Assembly (NCBI RefSeq): GCF_048544455.1
Contig: NC_133534.1
Coordinates: forward strand, 123,156,269-123,220,268
Origin: Silene latifolia
Lineage: Eukaryota; Streptophyta; Magnoliopsida; Caryophyllales; Caryophyllaceae
Length of the DNA stretch: 64,000 nt
Reading direction: 5' to 3'
The first letter of the stretch is position 1; every line of letters starts with the position of its first letter. Shown here piece after piece: positions 34,953 through 46,796 of the stretch. Made by a program: the position numbers and the translations under genes. The notes under the pieces are model-generated. The model did no database searches. It saw nothing but the letters and a program-made list of their open reading frames with translations, and was not told the origin of the DNA.

Positions 34953-35276
34953 TGATAACCGGTTTTTGTCGTCACTTCCTGTACCAAAACTATTTGTAAA
35001 GTAACCCAATTTAAGTAGTATAAATCGGGGTCGAACCACAAGGATGGTGGGGTTAGGCTACAAGTCTAATGTTTAGTTTTAGACTAGTCGGTCGACGAGA
35101 TTGATGTTGAAAATATTCTAAAAGTAACTAAAACAAGAAATGAATGAATAACTAACAAGTAAACAATGAAAGTAGATATAAAATGACTAATTAAGGGAGT
35201 TAGGGGGATAAGGGGGTTCATGTATCAAATTGAGTTTTCAATGGGGTTTAAAGATTCATTAATCGACAAAGTATAA

Positions 35277-36781
35277 TGATAAGGCTAAAGTCGTATCACC
35301 TTAATCAAAATAAATCCTAGCTTAGTACTAACAAAATAGCTAGCGGTAAGTCAGGGTCGAATCCACAGGGAGGCGGTGATTATCTAGTTTGTTTATATTT
35401 AATTCCGTCTTAAGGTAACCAATTTTGGGGGTTTGATTGTTTGTATGCTAATCAACTAATTGCAAGTAAATAAAAGATGAATAACAATAATATTAAAAGG
35501 TCTAGGGATCGGGTTCACTAGGTCGTCGTCAAAGGGTAGAATTTAATTCATTGATTGAGCAATGTATATTTTTGAAAGTCATATGATCGGTCGATTCAAT
35601 ATTTCTTTTAGATCTAATTTAACATGCGGCCGCTATCATTAAATTATCTCTATTCAATTATCGTGGCCTATACTAGTCTTAACCCGGTCGGTGATAATCC
35701 TAGTTTATGCAAGACTAATTAATCAATTCTGATCAGTAATTAACTAATTAGAAGTAGTACGATAATCAAACAACAATTAAGAGCAATTTAACAATCAATT
35801 CATAATAATCCCTTTTCTAACAACCTAGATCCCCTTTCACCCTAGATAAGAGATTTAGCTACGCATAATAGAAAGAAGAACAACAATAATAATAATAAGA
35901 AACATGATTGCAAGCATAGAAGATGAACAATGAAATAAATGATTAATAATAAAGGAAAGATTAAGAACAATACCGTAAATAGCTAGATCCGGAAGTAAGA
36001 ACAATAAATAAACTAAACTAAGTATTTGAGAGAGTTTTCTAAGGTAGCTATATTAAACCTACTGAAAATAAAGCATAAAATAACCTAGGGTACGAGTTTT
36101 GGTATTTATAGCAATACATAACCGACTTAAGGAAAGTTGCGGGAATTATAAAACTGGAAGGTTCCTCGATCGAGCCAAGGGTGACTCGATCGAGGCACCA
36201 AAGTTCAAGAACACCCAACTCTCGACATTGCAAAATTTAGTTGATTAGGTTGGTTCCTCGATCGAGTCGAGAGTGACTCGATCGAGCATTAAGTTCCTCG
36301 ATCGAGCCAAGGTTGACTCGATCGAGGCACCAATTTCCTGCTTCGCGCACTGAACTTCAAACGGTCGCCATTTCTTCGTTACTTGTCAGAAACAAGCGAT
36401 TTTTGCGGCGTTGGAAAGCTAAGAAGATAATCTTTCACCTCCAATTAGAATCACTTGAAAATCCGTTGTAGAACTCAAGATATGGCTCTTCAAAGGAGGC
36501 ACAAATGATAAGAAGCTCTTTTCTTCGTGTTTTCTTCTTAACTTCTCTTCCTTCATTCTTATGGATTCTCGTGACATGCTTCGTGTATCCCTTCATGCTC
36601 ACTCCGCGATGCCCATTTCATTCCTTTGCTCCTCAAATGCATCATTCCTGCATTAAACATCAAAAGGCGGAAGTATCGACATTCTAACTTAAAAGGCATG
36701 TAAATGATATAAACTAGCACGAAAACCGTATCAAAAGTAATTAAGGGGAGGCATAAATATGTATATAATTATGACTCATCA
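35277..36781 (-). repeat. 3' LTR of the non-autonomous element
   Basis: It runs TGATAAGGC...GACTCATCA. TATAAATA lies on the minus strand at 36103-36110. Six phased CTCGATCGAG palindromes (36165-36326) lie upstream of it. The small ORFs in both LTR copies (e.g. 36048-36233) are identical because the LTRs are and have no coding support. Confidence 0.95.
36165..36326. promoter_or_regulatory. Phased CTCGATCGAG array upstream of the LTR TATA box, six copies
   Basis: Perfect copies start at 36165, 36185, 36257, 36277, 36297 and 36317: intervals 20, 72, 20, 20 and 20 bp. In element orientation the array lies about 55 bp upstream of TATAAATA (36103-36110). Copies alternate between TTCCTCGATCGAG and TGACTCGATCGAG contexts. 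Confidence 0.7.
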
Positions 36782-37469
36782 AACTCCCCCAAACCATCTC
36801 TTTGCTTGTCCTCAAGCAAAGCAACACACAATACAAAAGGCAATCATACAAATGGCGAATAAACGACTCAGAGCTAATGTTTAATGCACATACAAATCCC
36901 AAGCTATCCATATCTGTAACAAAGTAATGACTAAAGTGTACCAATAAAACAAATTCAAAGGTACGGGAAATAGAAAACGTAACTCAAGTCTCAAGTCACC
37001 ATACTAGATACAAATGTCAAATACCTTTCGATCTTGCAAGACAAATTAGTCGGATTCTCGCGGATTCACTCATGCACTCATAAATATACAGGGTGAGTTA
37101 TATGTGAAGATAGAAAGAAGTAGAAACACTCACTCAACTTATGAAACATGCATGCAATCTAATGTGATAGATATTTCCCCAACTAATATGCAATCACATA
37201 TGTAGACAAAAGTACATGTATCAAGGACAATAAGGGTGGCAAATGGGTTAAAGGGATAGAAATGGTTTGTGCCAAAGCACGTTATGGATATGTGGAGCTA
37301 AGACGGTAGTCGCAGCGCTAACCAAAACAAAAACCAAATCTTTGATAATAAATGAACCCAACTTAGAGAAATGATCTCAACTTTACAACATATGAGAGCT
37401 AATAAATTACTCTCCAACTATGCATTAGACTCTAACAACCATCTTTTTGATCCTTGACAAAACCAAATG

Positions 37470-37605
37470 AAGCAATCTCTTTTCTTTTCTTTTCTCTTTT
37501 TCTATTTTTCGATTTTTTTCTCTTTTTTTTTTTTCTTTTTCTTCTTCTTTTTTCTTTTTTTTTTTTCTTTTGCTTCATATTTTTCTTTTTCCAACACAAG
37601 GATAC
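37470..37605. repeat. CT-rich/T-rich low-complexity tract
   Basis: A run of TTTTC and T homopolymers inside the non-autonomous element. The 75-codon Phe/Leu-rich frame over it is not a gene. Confidence 0.85.
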
Positions 37606-38569
37606 AACACAATCGCTAAAAGTATTTTGCTATACCCACATGACAACAATAAGTCCCAACCCAACCATAATAGCAAAATAAACATGATAAACAAGCAAAT
37701 CGCGATTGTCCGAAAAAAAGGTAGGCAAATTCTTGGATTGTAGCTCATAGGATGTAATTAATATTGGCTACAAGGGTTCAAACGGGCTAACAAAAGGTAA
37801 TGTAAGGCTTATTTGAACGATAAGAATCGCCTATCCACATGTATTTAGTCAAATGAAAGCAATAGAAGTATCAAGAAATCAATGTCACACTTATGCAATT
37901 TGATATTACACATTCCACAAGGAGAAACCACACTCAAGCCTAATTGACAATGAGACCGGTTGATGATGTTCTGGCCTAGGAAGCTCTATAGACCTCGAGA
38001 ATTTAAGTAGTTTACCAACGTAATTATGTCAAATCTAATCAATATAAGGCATGTCAATACGGTAAAGACTTGAATTATGAGCTTTGTTTTCATGGCTAAC
38101 GAGTCAAAACAATGTACATGGACAAAACTATATGGGATTCAAATGCAAAAACAATGCAATTTAACATCATAGTTATTAAATTCACCAAGACTCGACTCAA
38201 AATAAAGGAAAAGACATGTTTTTGTATTTTTTAAAATTTTTAATTTTTATGGATTTTTTATATAAAAGCACACAACAATAATGAAAGCACACAACATAAA
38301 TAAACTCCTCCCCCAAACCTAAATGTCACAGTGTCCTCATTGTGACGCCTACAACATAGCAATCACACACAAATCCAGTAACCTAAAGGACACAACTAAC
38401 AAAAAGAATGGGAAATAACTAGATAATACAATAAAAGAAGGTACAAGGGAAGAGAATACCGGGTAAGAGCTTATGATTCCCCCAAACCAGCTGCAAAACA
38501 GGGGTAAATAATCATCCTCGCAAATCCTATCATTGTCTGGCTACGTTATTGACCCAAAAGACGAGGTGA

Positions 38570-38599
38570 CTCGATCGAGCCCCATGACACTCGATCGAG
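38570..38599. promoter_or_regulatory. Phased palindrome pair inside the non-autonomous element
   Basis: CTCGATCGAG starts at 38570 and 38590, 20 bp apart, just beyond the stop codon of the single ORF. Its position is in the transcribed region, unlike the LTR arrays. Confidence 0.55.
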
Positions 38600-38625
38600 G
38601 AACCTTCTGTCAGCGATTTCTGCAT

Positions 38626-39315
38626 TTAAAATAAATGCGCACACAAGTCATAATCAATACAAGTTAAAGCTCGTAACAGTAAATCAAAAAGTAGCGCATG
38701 TGCTACACACAAACATAAGTAGCACCAATAAAAAGTCCAAGAGAAAATAGATGACAAATAAAATTCTTGCTCATCAAACTCAAAATCTAATGTAAAATAA
38801 GAGCAATGGTCATTGTTCTTCAGGTCATCCTCTTGAGGAAGGAGATAAGGCACTTCGTCTGTTATAGAAGCTTCATCAAAAACTCTAACTGACTCCTCTT
38901 TGAAAATCTCAGCTTCCAAAGCATCCAATTCAGCTTCTATGTCAACATACTCATCACATCTGTAAACCATCTCAGGAGGAGGATCATCTCCATAAATCAG
39001 CTTCTCTATCTCATCCACTTCCTTGCTCCATGGATATGACGCAGCAGCAAAGGCGTCAGGTAAACTCCAAGAATGAACCGTGGATTCGAAGTAACTTGCC
39101 AATATCGGCATCTTTGGCGTTGTAGAAGTCACAGCTGCAGAAATAAGAGTGTCCTCTTCAAAGGACGGATCTTCTGCAAAAGTATACCGCTCGTAGTCAA
39201 GTGTACTCAAGTCTTCCACTTGACTTACTTCGCTTTGAAATTTTCGTCTGTACCAAAAAGTCTTTTCTGGCTCGGGATCAAACGGTAGGATCTCTAACCT
39301 GTTAGACATGAGCAT
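38626..39315 (-). CDS. Single ORF of the non-autonomous element (Athila gag N-terminus-like)
   Basis: The frame has 229 codons from the first real ATG (39315; an alternative is 39309); the open frame extends further up to the primer site without an ATG. The first part (ILPFDPEPEKTFWYRRK, EDLSTLDYERYTFAEDPSFEEDT) lines up with the N-terminal piece of the Athila gag at 1616-1179 (HFNPEIEKTLRELRRS and a similar acidic EEDPP stretch), so it descends from gag. The rest is strongly acidic, with no capsid core and no zinc knuckle, and ends in a hydrophobic Cys/Leu/Phe-rich stretch. It is intact in a young element; whether it is made, or only kept because the element is young, cannot be told. Confidence 0.6.
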   Translation of the reverse strand: MLMSNRLEILPFDPEPEKTFWYRRKFQSEVSQVEDLSTLDYERYTFAEDPSFEEDTLISAAVTSTTPKMPILASYFESTVHSWSLPDAFAAASYPWSKEVDEIEKLIYGDDPPPEMVYRCDEYVDIEAELDALEAEIFKEESVRVFDEASITDEVPYLLPQEDDLKNNDHCSYFTLDFEFDEQEFYLSSIFSWTFYWCYLCLCVAHALLFDLLLRALTCIDYDLCAHLF

Positions 39316-39413
39316 ACACGAAAACAACAAGAAAAGATAAAAGCGTCTCAAGGAACGAAGTTCCTCGAAACAAAAGACAAAAATAAACAGAAACAAACAG
39401 AACAATTGTTGCC

Positions 39414-39431
39414 TCCCCGGCAACGGCGCCA
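39414..39431 (-). other. Primer binding site (tRNA-Asp)
   Basis: On the minus strand it reads TGGCGCCGTTGCCGGGGA, an exact complement of the plant tRNA-Asp 3' end as I recall it. It is 4 bp from the LTR. Confidence 0.9.
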
Positions 39432-39435
39432 AATT

Positions 39436-40940
39436 TGATAAGGCTAAAGTCGTATCACCTTAATCAAAATAAATCCTAGCTTAGTACTAACAAAATAGCT
39501 AGCGGTAAGTCAGGGTCGAATCCACAGGGAGGCGGTGATTATCTAGTTTGTTTATATTTAATTCCGTCTTAAGGTAACCAATTTTGGGGGTTTGATTGTT
39601 TGTATGTTAATCAACTAATTGCAAGTAAATAAAAGATGAATAACAATAATATTAAAAGGTCTAGGGATCGGGTTCACTAGGTCATCGTCAAAGGGTAGAA
39701 TTTAATTCATTGATTGAGCAATGTATATTTTTGAAAGTCATATGATCGGTCGATTCAATATTTCTTTTAGATCTAATTTAACATGCGGCCGCTATCATTA
39801 AATTATCTCTATTCAATTATCGTGGCCTATACTAGTCTTAACCCGGTCGGTGATAATCCTAGTTTATGCAAGACTAATTAATCAATTCTGATCAGTAATT
39901 AACTAATTAGAAGTAGTACGATAATCAAACAACAATTAAGAGCAATTTAACAATCAATTCATAATAATCCCTTTTCTAACAACCTAGATCCCCTTTCACC
40001 CTAGATAAGAGATTTAGCTACGCATAATAGAAAGAAGAACAACAATAATAATAATAAGAAACATGATTGCAAGCATAGAAGATGAACAATGAAATAAATG
40101 ATTAATAATAAAGGAAAGATTAAGAACAATACCGTAAATAGCTAGATCCGGAAGTAAGAACAATAAATAAACTAAACTAAGTATTTGAGAGAGTTTTCTA
40201 AGGTAGCTATATTAAACCTACTGAAAATAAAGCATAAAATAACCTAGGGTACGAGTTTTGGTATTTATAGCAATACATAACCGACTTAAGGAAAGTTGCG
40301 GGAATTATAAAACTGAAAGGTTCCTCGATCGAGCCAAGGGTGACTCGATCGAGGCACCAAAGTTCAAGAACACCCAACTCTCGACATTGCAAAATTTAGT
40401 TGATTAGGTTGGTTCCTCGATCGAGTCGAGAGTGACTCGATCGAGCATTAAGTTCCTCGATCGAGCCAAGGTTGACTCGATCGAGGCACCAATTTCCTGC
40501 TTCACGCACTGAACTTCAAACGGTCGCCATTTCTTCGTTACTTGTCAGAAACAAGCGATTTTTGCGGCGTTGGAAAGCTAAGAAGATAATCTTTCACCTC
40601 CAATTAGAATCACTTGAAAATCCGTTGTAGAACTCAAGATATGGCTCTTCAAAGGAGGCACAAATGATAAAAAGCTCTTTTCTTCGTGTTTTCTTCTTAA
40701 CTTCTCTTCCTTCATTCTTATGGATTCTCGTGACATGCTTCGTGTATCCCTTCATGCTCACTCCGCGATGCCCATTTCATTCCTTTGCTCCTCAAATGCA
40801 TCATTCCTGCATTAAACATCAAAAGGCGGAAGTATCGACATTCTAACTTAAAAGGCATGTAAATGATATAAACTAGCACGAAAACCGTATCAAAAGTAAT
40901 TAAGGGGAGGCATAAATATGTATATAATTATGACTCATCA
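39436..40940 (-). repeat. 5' LTR of the non-autonomous element
   Basis: The same length as the left LTR (1505 bp), with five differences noticed. TATAAATA lies at 40262-40269 on the minus strand. The phased palindromes start at 40324, 40344, 40416, 40436, 40456 and 40476. Confidence 0.95.
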
Positions 40941-42091
40941 TATAAGTGCTAAAATGAGGTCTTAATACTCTCTCGAGTCACTAAGTACCTAACCACCCTA
41001 TTTCTCACTCTCGTGACAATAATAAGAAACGGTCTCATCCTAAATGCGCCTAATCAAGTCCCGGCTCTCCCACATCGACTTGACAACAAGGTCAAATAAC
41101 ACTAATCGTCATTAGGGTTACACAACACATTAAAGTATCAATTAAGTGACAAATTAACACAAATTACTCAATGATTAACGATAATAATGACTACCCATTA
41201 AATGAAATCACAATTTAATACACTAATCCCTTCCCCCTAACTAATTATTCTACTCTAACATGATTAAATTATACTAACTAAATTATTTACTAACATTAAA
41301 CATGAATTAAACCGACAAAGATTAAAACTTTAATTAAATTAAAGACTAGATCTATGAAGATAATAAATAAAAACAAGAACATAGTAAAAGAGAGGGAATA
41401 AGAGAAATATACCAAGTTTAAATTAAATGGGCAAGTGGAAGTAGATCTTCAAAGAGAATAACAAAAAATGACTAATCTTGAGTACAAATTAATTGACTAA
41501 TTTAATGTAAGGGAAGAAAAATTAAGAGGAAAATAAGATGGTTTGCTATCTATAATTACTCCTCCTGTTTTCTTTCCCTCGCCTCTGCCCAGCTAACTGC
41601 CGAAAACTCCTCGCAAAAATGAAGGCTGCTTGATTCTTTTCTACCATCCAAATCTTAGGGTGAAAATACTACAATGCCCCCTTAATTTGTCAAATTCTCT
41701 TCTGTAAAGTAGTAGCCCAAATGCAACGCGAAGCCCAACATGATATATGAGACAACCAAAGCAATCTCACGTGAATTCACAAGTAAGCATCAATTTGTAG
41801 CAATTGTGAGTGACTGGTCCTGGACTAGAGGCTTGACATGGTTAATATTCGGTTTTGCTCGTTCTCGACCCGCCTTCTAACCCGGTTTTTAATCCACGTG
41901 ATACCTACAACACGAAATGACGAAAACAATACCGAAATACGAGCAACTAATATAAAATAGCTTTATTTAAAACTAATTGGCTAATGTATGATTTAACACA
42001 AAAATGGGTCGATAAAGCAAACTCAGGTTATTAATTAGATAAAATAAGAGACAAAATGTGGATCAAAAACACGTAAAATATTGTCTTATCA

Positions 42092-43480
42092 AATCTCCCC
42101 ACACTTATCTCTTACTCGTCCTCGAGTAAGCTCAATAATTAAACTAAGACCCGTAATATAAAAAGGACTACCTAAACTTATAATATCCGATGAATGGCAA
42201 TTAACGGGCCTTCTCCGTCCCTTCAACTCACATTGAAATACAATGAGGTATGTATTCCAATGCAAGGCAAGTGGGGGCTTGCGGAAAATTGGACACATCT
42301 TGACATGAAGCACATAACAAGCAATAGGATGCGTTAACAAAAAGAATCGCCACTTCCTCATCTAGTGGCGGAGTCAACTAAAAGGGAACAAATATAAGAG
42401 CATATACTCCGTCACAAATACTAGTTCAACAAATCACTAAGGCTAAGAGGATGACACTAAATCACCTCCAAATGGTGTCAAACTAGACTACTTTCGTCCT
42501 CAATTTCCAAATACTTTCGTCAAGAGCGATCGGATGGCGTGGAATGATGATCCCCATGATGCTAGTAGCATATGACATGACAAGTCTCGAGTTCTCTACA
42601 AAAGTAAAGGTCATGGATCGTCCCAAGCTCGACAAAGTGGCTTAACAAAAGGGTTTTTTTTTTTTTGGAATGAAATGCTCAAATCATTGTAAACAAGGGT
42701 GAATATGACTAGCATTCAAAATTTGACCTCATTCAACTTTCACATTTCAAAAATTAGAGATGGGGTTTGTCCCTTCCGTGCTAATGTCCTTTGCTTTCGC
42801 CAATCGCTTATTAGGCAACCGGTTAACCTCTAGACAATAGCTTTTCGGGGTGATAGTCACTCTGTCTTAGGGCGGTTGAATTCACAACCGTGTGGGGGCC
42901 CAATTCAATGGATCCCTCTCCAAAGCACATCGAAGTGGTACGCCTCCATCAAAACGACTAAAATTCTCAACATTTCAACATTTCAAAACATTTGAGGTTT
43001 CCTTGGCAATAAAACGTTTCCACATAACAAAATCTTTGAAATGAGCACTTCAAACTTATTGATAGAAAGTATTTTTGGGTTGTCATACCACAAAGTCAAT
43101 CAAGGTCACCAAAACAAGTTAACCAAGTCCATATCGCACCACGGGGTTGGATAGGTGACTCACATGCAAACCCTTGACTAGGCTTTGGGTCATGGGTCGA
43201 AAGACACTAGTATGCCACTATCTAGGGTGTTTTACATCCATTCTAGTAGGCAAAGTCTTAAGTTGAAAAAGTATTTGTAATGGCCTAATTGCTCTTGTCA
43301 AAGTTCCCAATTAGGCACTTTTCAAAACATTTTACCTAAATGCAACTATATGCAATGATGCAACTAGTATATACATGTTATAATGCAAGTGCAACTATCA
43401 AACTATATGCCAAAAAGAGTAATGCAACTAATCCTAACAACATATAGGCACACATCACCAAGTTCCAAAATTGGAACATC
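42092..43480 (-). mobile_element. Athila-like 3' internal region, non-coding
   Basis: It starts at the purine tract next to the LTR that ends at 42091 and, in element orientation, lies upstream of it. A CTCGAGGACGAGTAAGAGATAAGTG stretch before the tract resembles the GAGGACAAGC stretch before the tract of the element at 36782. No env or pol frame is readable. The border with the Tat leader to the right is somewhere between 43300 and 43590 and could not be fixed. Confidence 0.5.
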
Positions 43481-43591
43481 CTCCTCAACATACAAATCCC
43501 AATGTGGACAAGGCCCTCGGGAACTGCGTCCGCGGGATCCACACTAGGCATAATCGACTCGAGGTTCTTTCGAATCGAATTAAGACCAATT

Positions 43592-43604
43592 AGAGTCGCC
43601 ACCA
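43592..43604 (-). other. Primer-site-like sequence at the inner edge of the Tat LTR
   Basis: On the minus strand it reads TGGTGGCGACTCT, matching 6121-6133. It lies 7 bp beyond the LTR end (43612) and is followed, leftwards, by leader-like DNA. Confidence 0.6.
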
Positions 43605-43611
43605 AGTTTTT

Positions 43612-46600
43612 TGGGAACTTGGAACCGTTCAAGTCAACTTTACACCTTTCATCGAAAAGCATAAAGCCAATCGACTACGAGTGATTAAAGATAAAGACTT
43701 GTACCCTATATCACTCGATTTGAATGACTCTCGTAATCCAATGGTATTTAGACGGATCCACAAACCATAGATCTTGAGTAAGGGGTGAGGGTACGTGTTG
43801 GGAAGCCCATAAGGACACCCAACCCCGCCCGTCGCTAACGGCCTTTACTAAGTCAAGTGTAGGATTTTAAACAAGGTCATAGCTACTACGATATATGAAA
43901 TGCAAACATCGTTTTAACCCTAACATGTGAAGTTTCTATGTCGATTTAGATGCAACTAAACTAACTTTGTCAAAGTTGTAATTTAGCATGTGGGTTGATT
44001 GATCTAAGCAACATATAAACGAAAGCAAACAAGGCTTAGGGGGAATGGGGGAGCCGTTGGGATCTACCTATTACAAACCAGGCATTTCATGCCGACACAA
44101 CAATAAATTAAAGATACAACTCGATCTAAATACAATTCCTACATACGATACCATACACGGCCATTTGGCCTAGAAAACCGTGCACAAGAGGGGTGGCCCA
44201 CGGCTTACATGACTCACGGCCTTGGGTCACTCCTCGTAATGTATGCTTTCACTTAATCGTATCGAATTAGGCATAAGGCTACACACCAAAGCATGCATTA
44301 GCATAAACCGGGCCATGTTGCTTTAAACAACATGCGGTTTACTACGCTCCTACAAGCATTGGGGAACAACCGTCTAACCAAACAAGACTAAGGTTTTTTG
44401 AAGAGGTTTTGACTCAATAAAAGTAAAACAAGCTCGAAAATTACAACTCGATAAACAAATTACAAATTACAAGCAACGAAACAACGAAGAACAAAAGGTA
44501 TAAAAAACGAAGCAAGAAAGACAAAGAAGACGACCAAGCTCACGGCCCAAACCACGACCACCCTCACGGCCAAGACAAGGCCATCCTAGTTCCTAGGTTA
44601 GGTTCATTAGTTAGATCGAATGATTGCGAAACGGATTAGAAAACGAGTTAGAAAACAAGTTATAAAACAGGTTGATCGATTGAGAAGAAACGCGCGAGTG
44701 TGCATTCTACACGGCCTAAAGGGTCCAATTAGGTCACAATATCATAAGATTAATGCTTACTCGTCGAGTGTTAATAGGAAGGTGCTAATCACGCACTCCT
44801 ATGCTAGCGAGAAATCAAGTGATAAGAAAGATGTATTCAATTAGGTTATAGAATTGTTAATCGATTTTAAAAGCTATGTCGATGCCACCTAACATGTCTA
44901 ATTAGGTTATTAAAATGATCGAATGTCATCTAAATACGTCATATATTAACAATCAGAGGTTAAACTAACATACAACGGATCCTAGGGTGTGTCGAATTGG
45001 CCGAAATAACAAAGGGGTCAAAAGCGAAGAGCGAAGTTAGAAATTCATTTTATTTATGCCCTACCTTGAACACGAGGATATGTAAATGAGACGGGGGTGT
45101 ACGACCGACTGATGTAGCGGTTTCTTTTCCCATCTCAAGTCAACGCGGGTGTTCATGGTGGTACTTTAACTCATACTCGGACTAGACTAGTTTCATAGTT
45201 AATTAAACAATCGATAAACAAAAACGATAAACGAATAAAACAAACTATAAAAGAACAAGCATAAAAAACGAAATAAAAAAGGAGAAAGAGGAGGATTTGA
45301 TGCACCCTCAACCTACATGTATCATTGACACCGTCTTGGGTCGTAATCGATGGTAGATTTTATCTCGAGAGGCCGTCGTCGACGAAGAAACAAAGCAAAC
45401 ACGCGTTTTTTGACAAATCTGGACAGCAACTTTCAAACGATGATTTCTCCCTCGTTTCACGACGAAAATTCGATTTAAAAGATGTTTTGAAAACTAGAAA
45501 GAGAGGAGAACAGAGATCTTAAAGCGACCCCTGCTCGTTTTGGGTTATTGGGCACGAAAAACGAGCACAAACAGAACTGGACAGACAAGAACAAACCGCG
45601 AAAACAGAGTGTATAACACTCTGTTTTTCGAGGGATTTCGTGTACTCTCAAGGGCAATTTGGCTCGTAAATCTTTGTCTAATGTGTAGATGGATGTTATG
45701 TGGTTAATTAGGAACAAGAAAATCGAGTTTTTATGGAGGTTTGAGGGAGGAACGAATTGTTTTTCGAGGAGGACACACAAACAGTTTCAGTTTGTATGTC
45801 GGTTTTGTGGAGGGTTTTTGAGAGGCAATTAGGGTTTTTCTCTGAGGTTTTAAGCTTGTGAGTGATGTTAGGATGTATATAGAACTTAGAGGAATGAATT
45901 TATGGTGAAGGGGTGGTATTTATAAGGAGTTTAAGTAGGGTAAAAGAGAGGGAGAGGCAGTCGGGCCTGCTCACGCATAGCTGCTGTCCAGCAGCTTTTG
46001 TGAGGGTTTGAGGGGGGTTTTCTTGGTGATTAAGCTAGGGTAATATGGGTAGGATACTAGGGTATGGGTTAGGGTTAATGGGTACGGGTTTTGGTGGTAT
46101 TTGGAGTGGGTTTTGAGCTCGGGATTCATCACGCAAAACAGGGGGGCTGTTTGTATGCGCGGGCTGGTTGGGGGGTGTTTGGGGATGGAATTTGGGCCGT
46201 GGTTATGGGGGTTCGAACAAGGGTGGATGGGTAGAGGCTTAGGTTGGTTAGTGTACTCGATATTCGTGCTAACTCGTAAAGAAAACGGGCCCAAAAACCG
46301 AGCTAAAATCGAGCTCAAAAAACATGCTTTTAAAACGAGTTTTCTTCGCTTTAAAAATCGATTTTTCAAATCAATTAACACATTAAAATAAATGATTTTT
46401 CAAATAAAATATATTCATAAAATGATTTTTCAAATCAATTATTTATTTTATTTTCAATAAAATAAACTTGGGAAAATAAATTCAAAATAAAATAAAATAA
46501 ATTGAATTCACCTCCAAAAAACCATAATTTAAATATCATTTAAAATAAAAAAAATGAATTCACTAAAAAACATTAATTTAAACATCATTTAAATTAATAA

Positions 46601-46796
46601 AATGAATTCACTTAAAAAAAAGCATTAATTTAAATATCATTTAAATTAATAAAATACTTCATCGACGACGCCCATTCTACCTCGTAAAACGAGCTCCAAA
46701 TAATGACAATGACAACTAAAGAATACATGTGTCCTATCATCATCGGGTGTTTGTCGGGTTCTCTATAAATTCCAATATCGACGGATACGGGTATCT
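43612..46796 (-). repeat. Tat-lineage LTR (about 3.2 kb)
   Basis: In element orientation it starts TGTAGATACCCG at 46796 and ends AAGTTCCCA at 43612. The purine tract AAAGTGGGGGCTC lies outside its start (46797-46809). TATAAATA at 45917-45924 (minus strand) is a likely promoter, giving a U3 of about 0.9 kb. AT-rich blocks with AAATAAAATGAATTC repeats occupy 46380-46640. It is homologous to the plus-strand LTR at 3235-6114. Frames inside it (for instance 44620-44844 and 45971-46391) lack support. Confidence 0.75.

Larger units (their letters stand above)
35277..40940 (-). mobile_element. Young, complete non-autonomous Athila-like LTR retrotransposon
   Basis: It has LTRs of 1505 bp each (35277-36781 and 39436-40940), TATAA target duplication (35272-35276 and 40941-40945), a tRNA-Asp primer site (39414-39431), a purine tract beside the left LTR (36782-36791, read AGTTTGGGGGAGTT-like on the minus strand) and a 2654-bp inside with a single ORF. 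By eye the LTRs differ at five sites (35448/39607, 35525/39684, 36157/40316, 36345/40504, 36512/40671), all transitions, which indicates recent insertion. It lacks protease, RT, RNase H and integrase, so it must be moved by an autonomous relative. It interrupts the LTR that starts at 34953. Confidence 0.96.
34953..42091 (-). repeat. Athila-like LTR split by a nested element
   Basis: The two halves are 34953-35276 and 40941-42091. The LTR starts TGATAACC and ends GTCTTATCA; about 1.47 kb remains when the nested element is removed. The purine tract of the internal region follows (minus strand AAGTGTGGGGAGATT, 42092-42106), so this is the 3' LTR of a minus-strand element. The motif GGGTCGAACCACAAGGATGG occurs at 35028-35047. 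Confidence 0.75.

Noticed and set aside
36048..36687. Identical small ORFs in both LTRs (also 40207-40846)
   Set aside because: They are identical only because the LTRs are; no coding support.
37454..37681. Phe/Leu-rich small protein
   Set aside because: Low-complexity CT/T tract inside the non-autonomous element.
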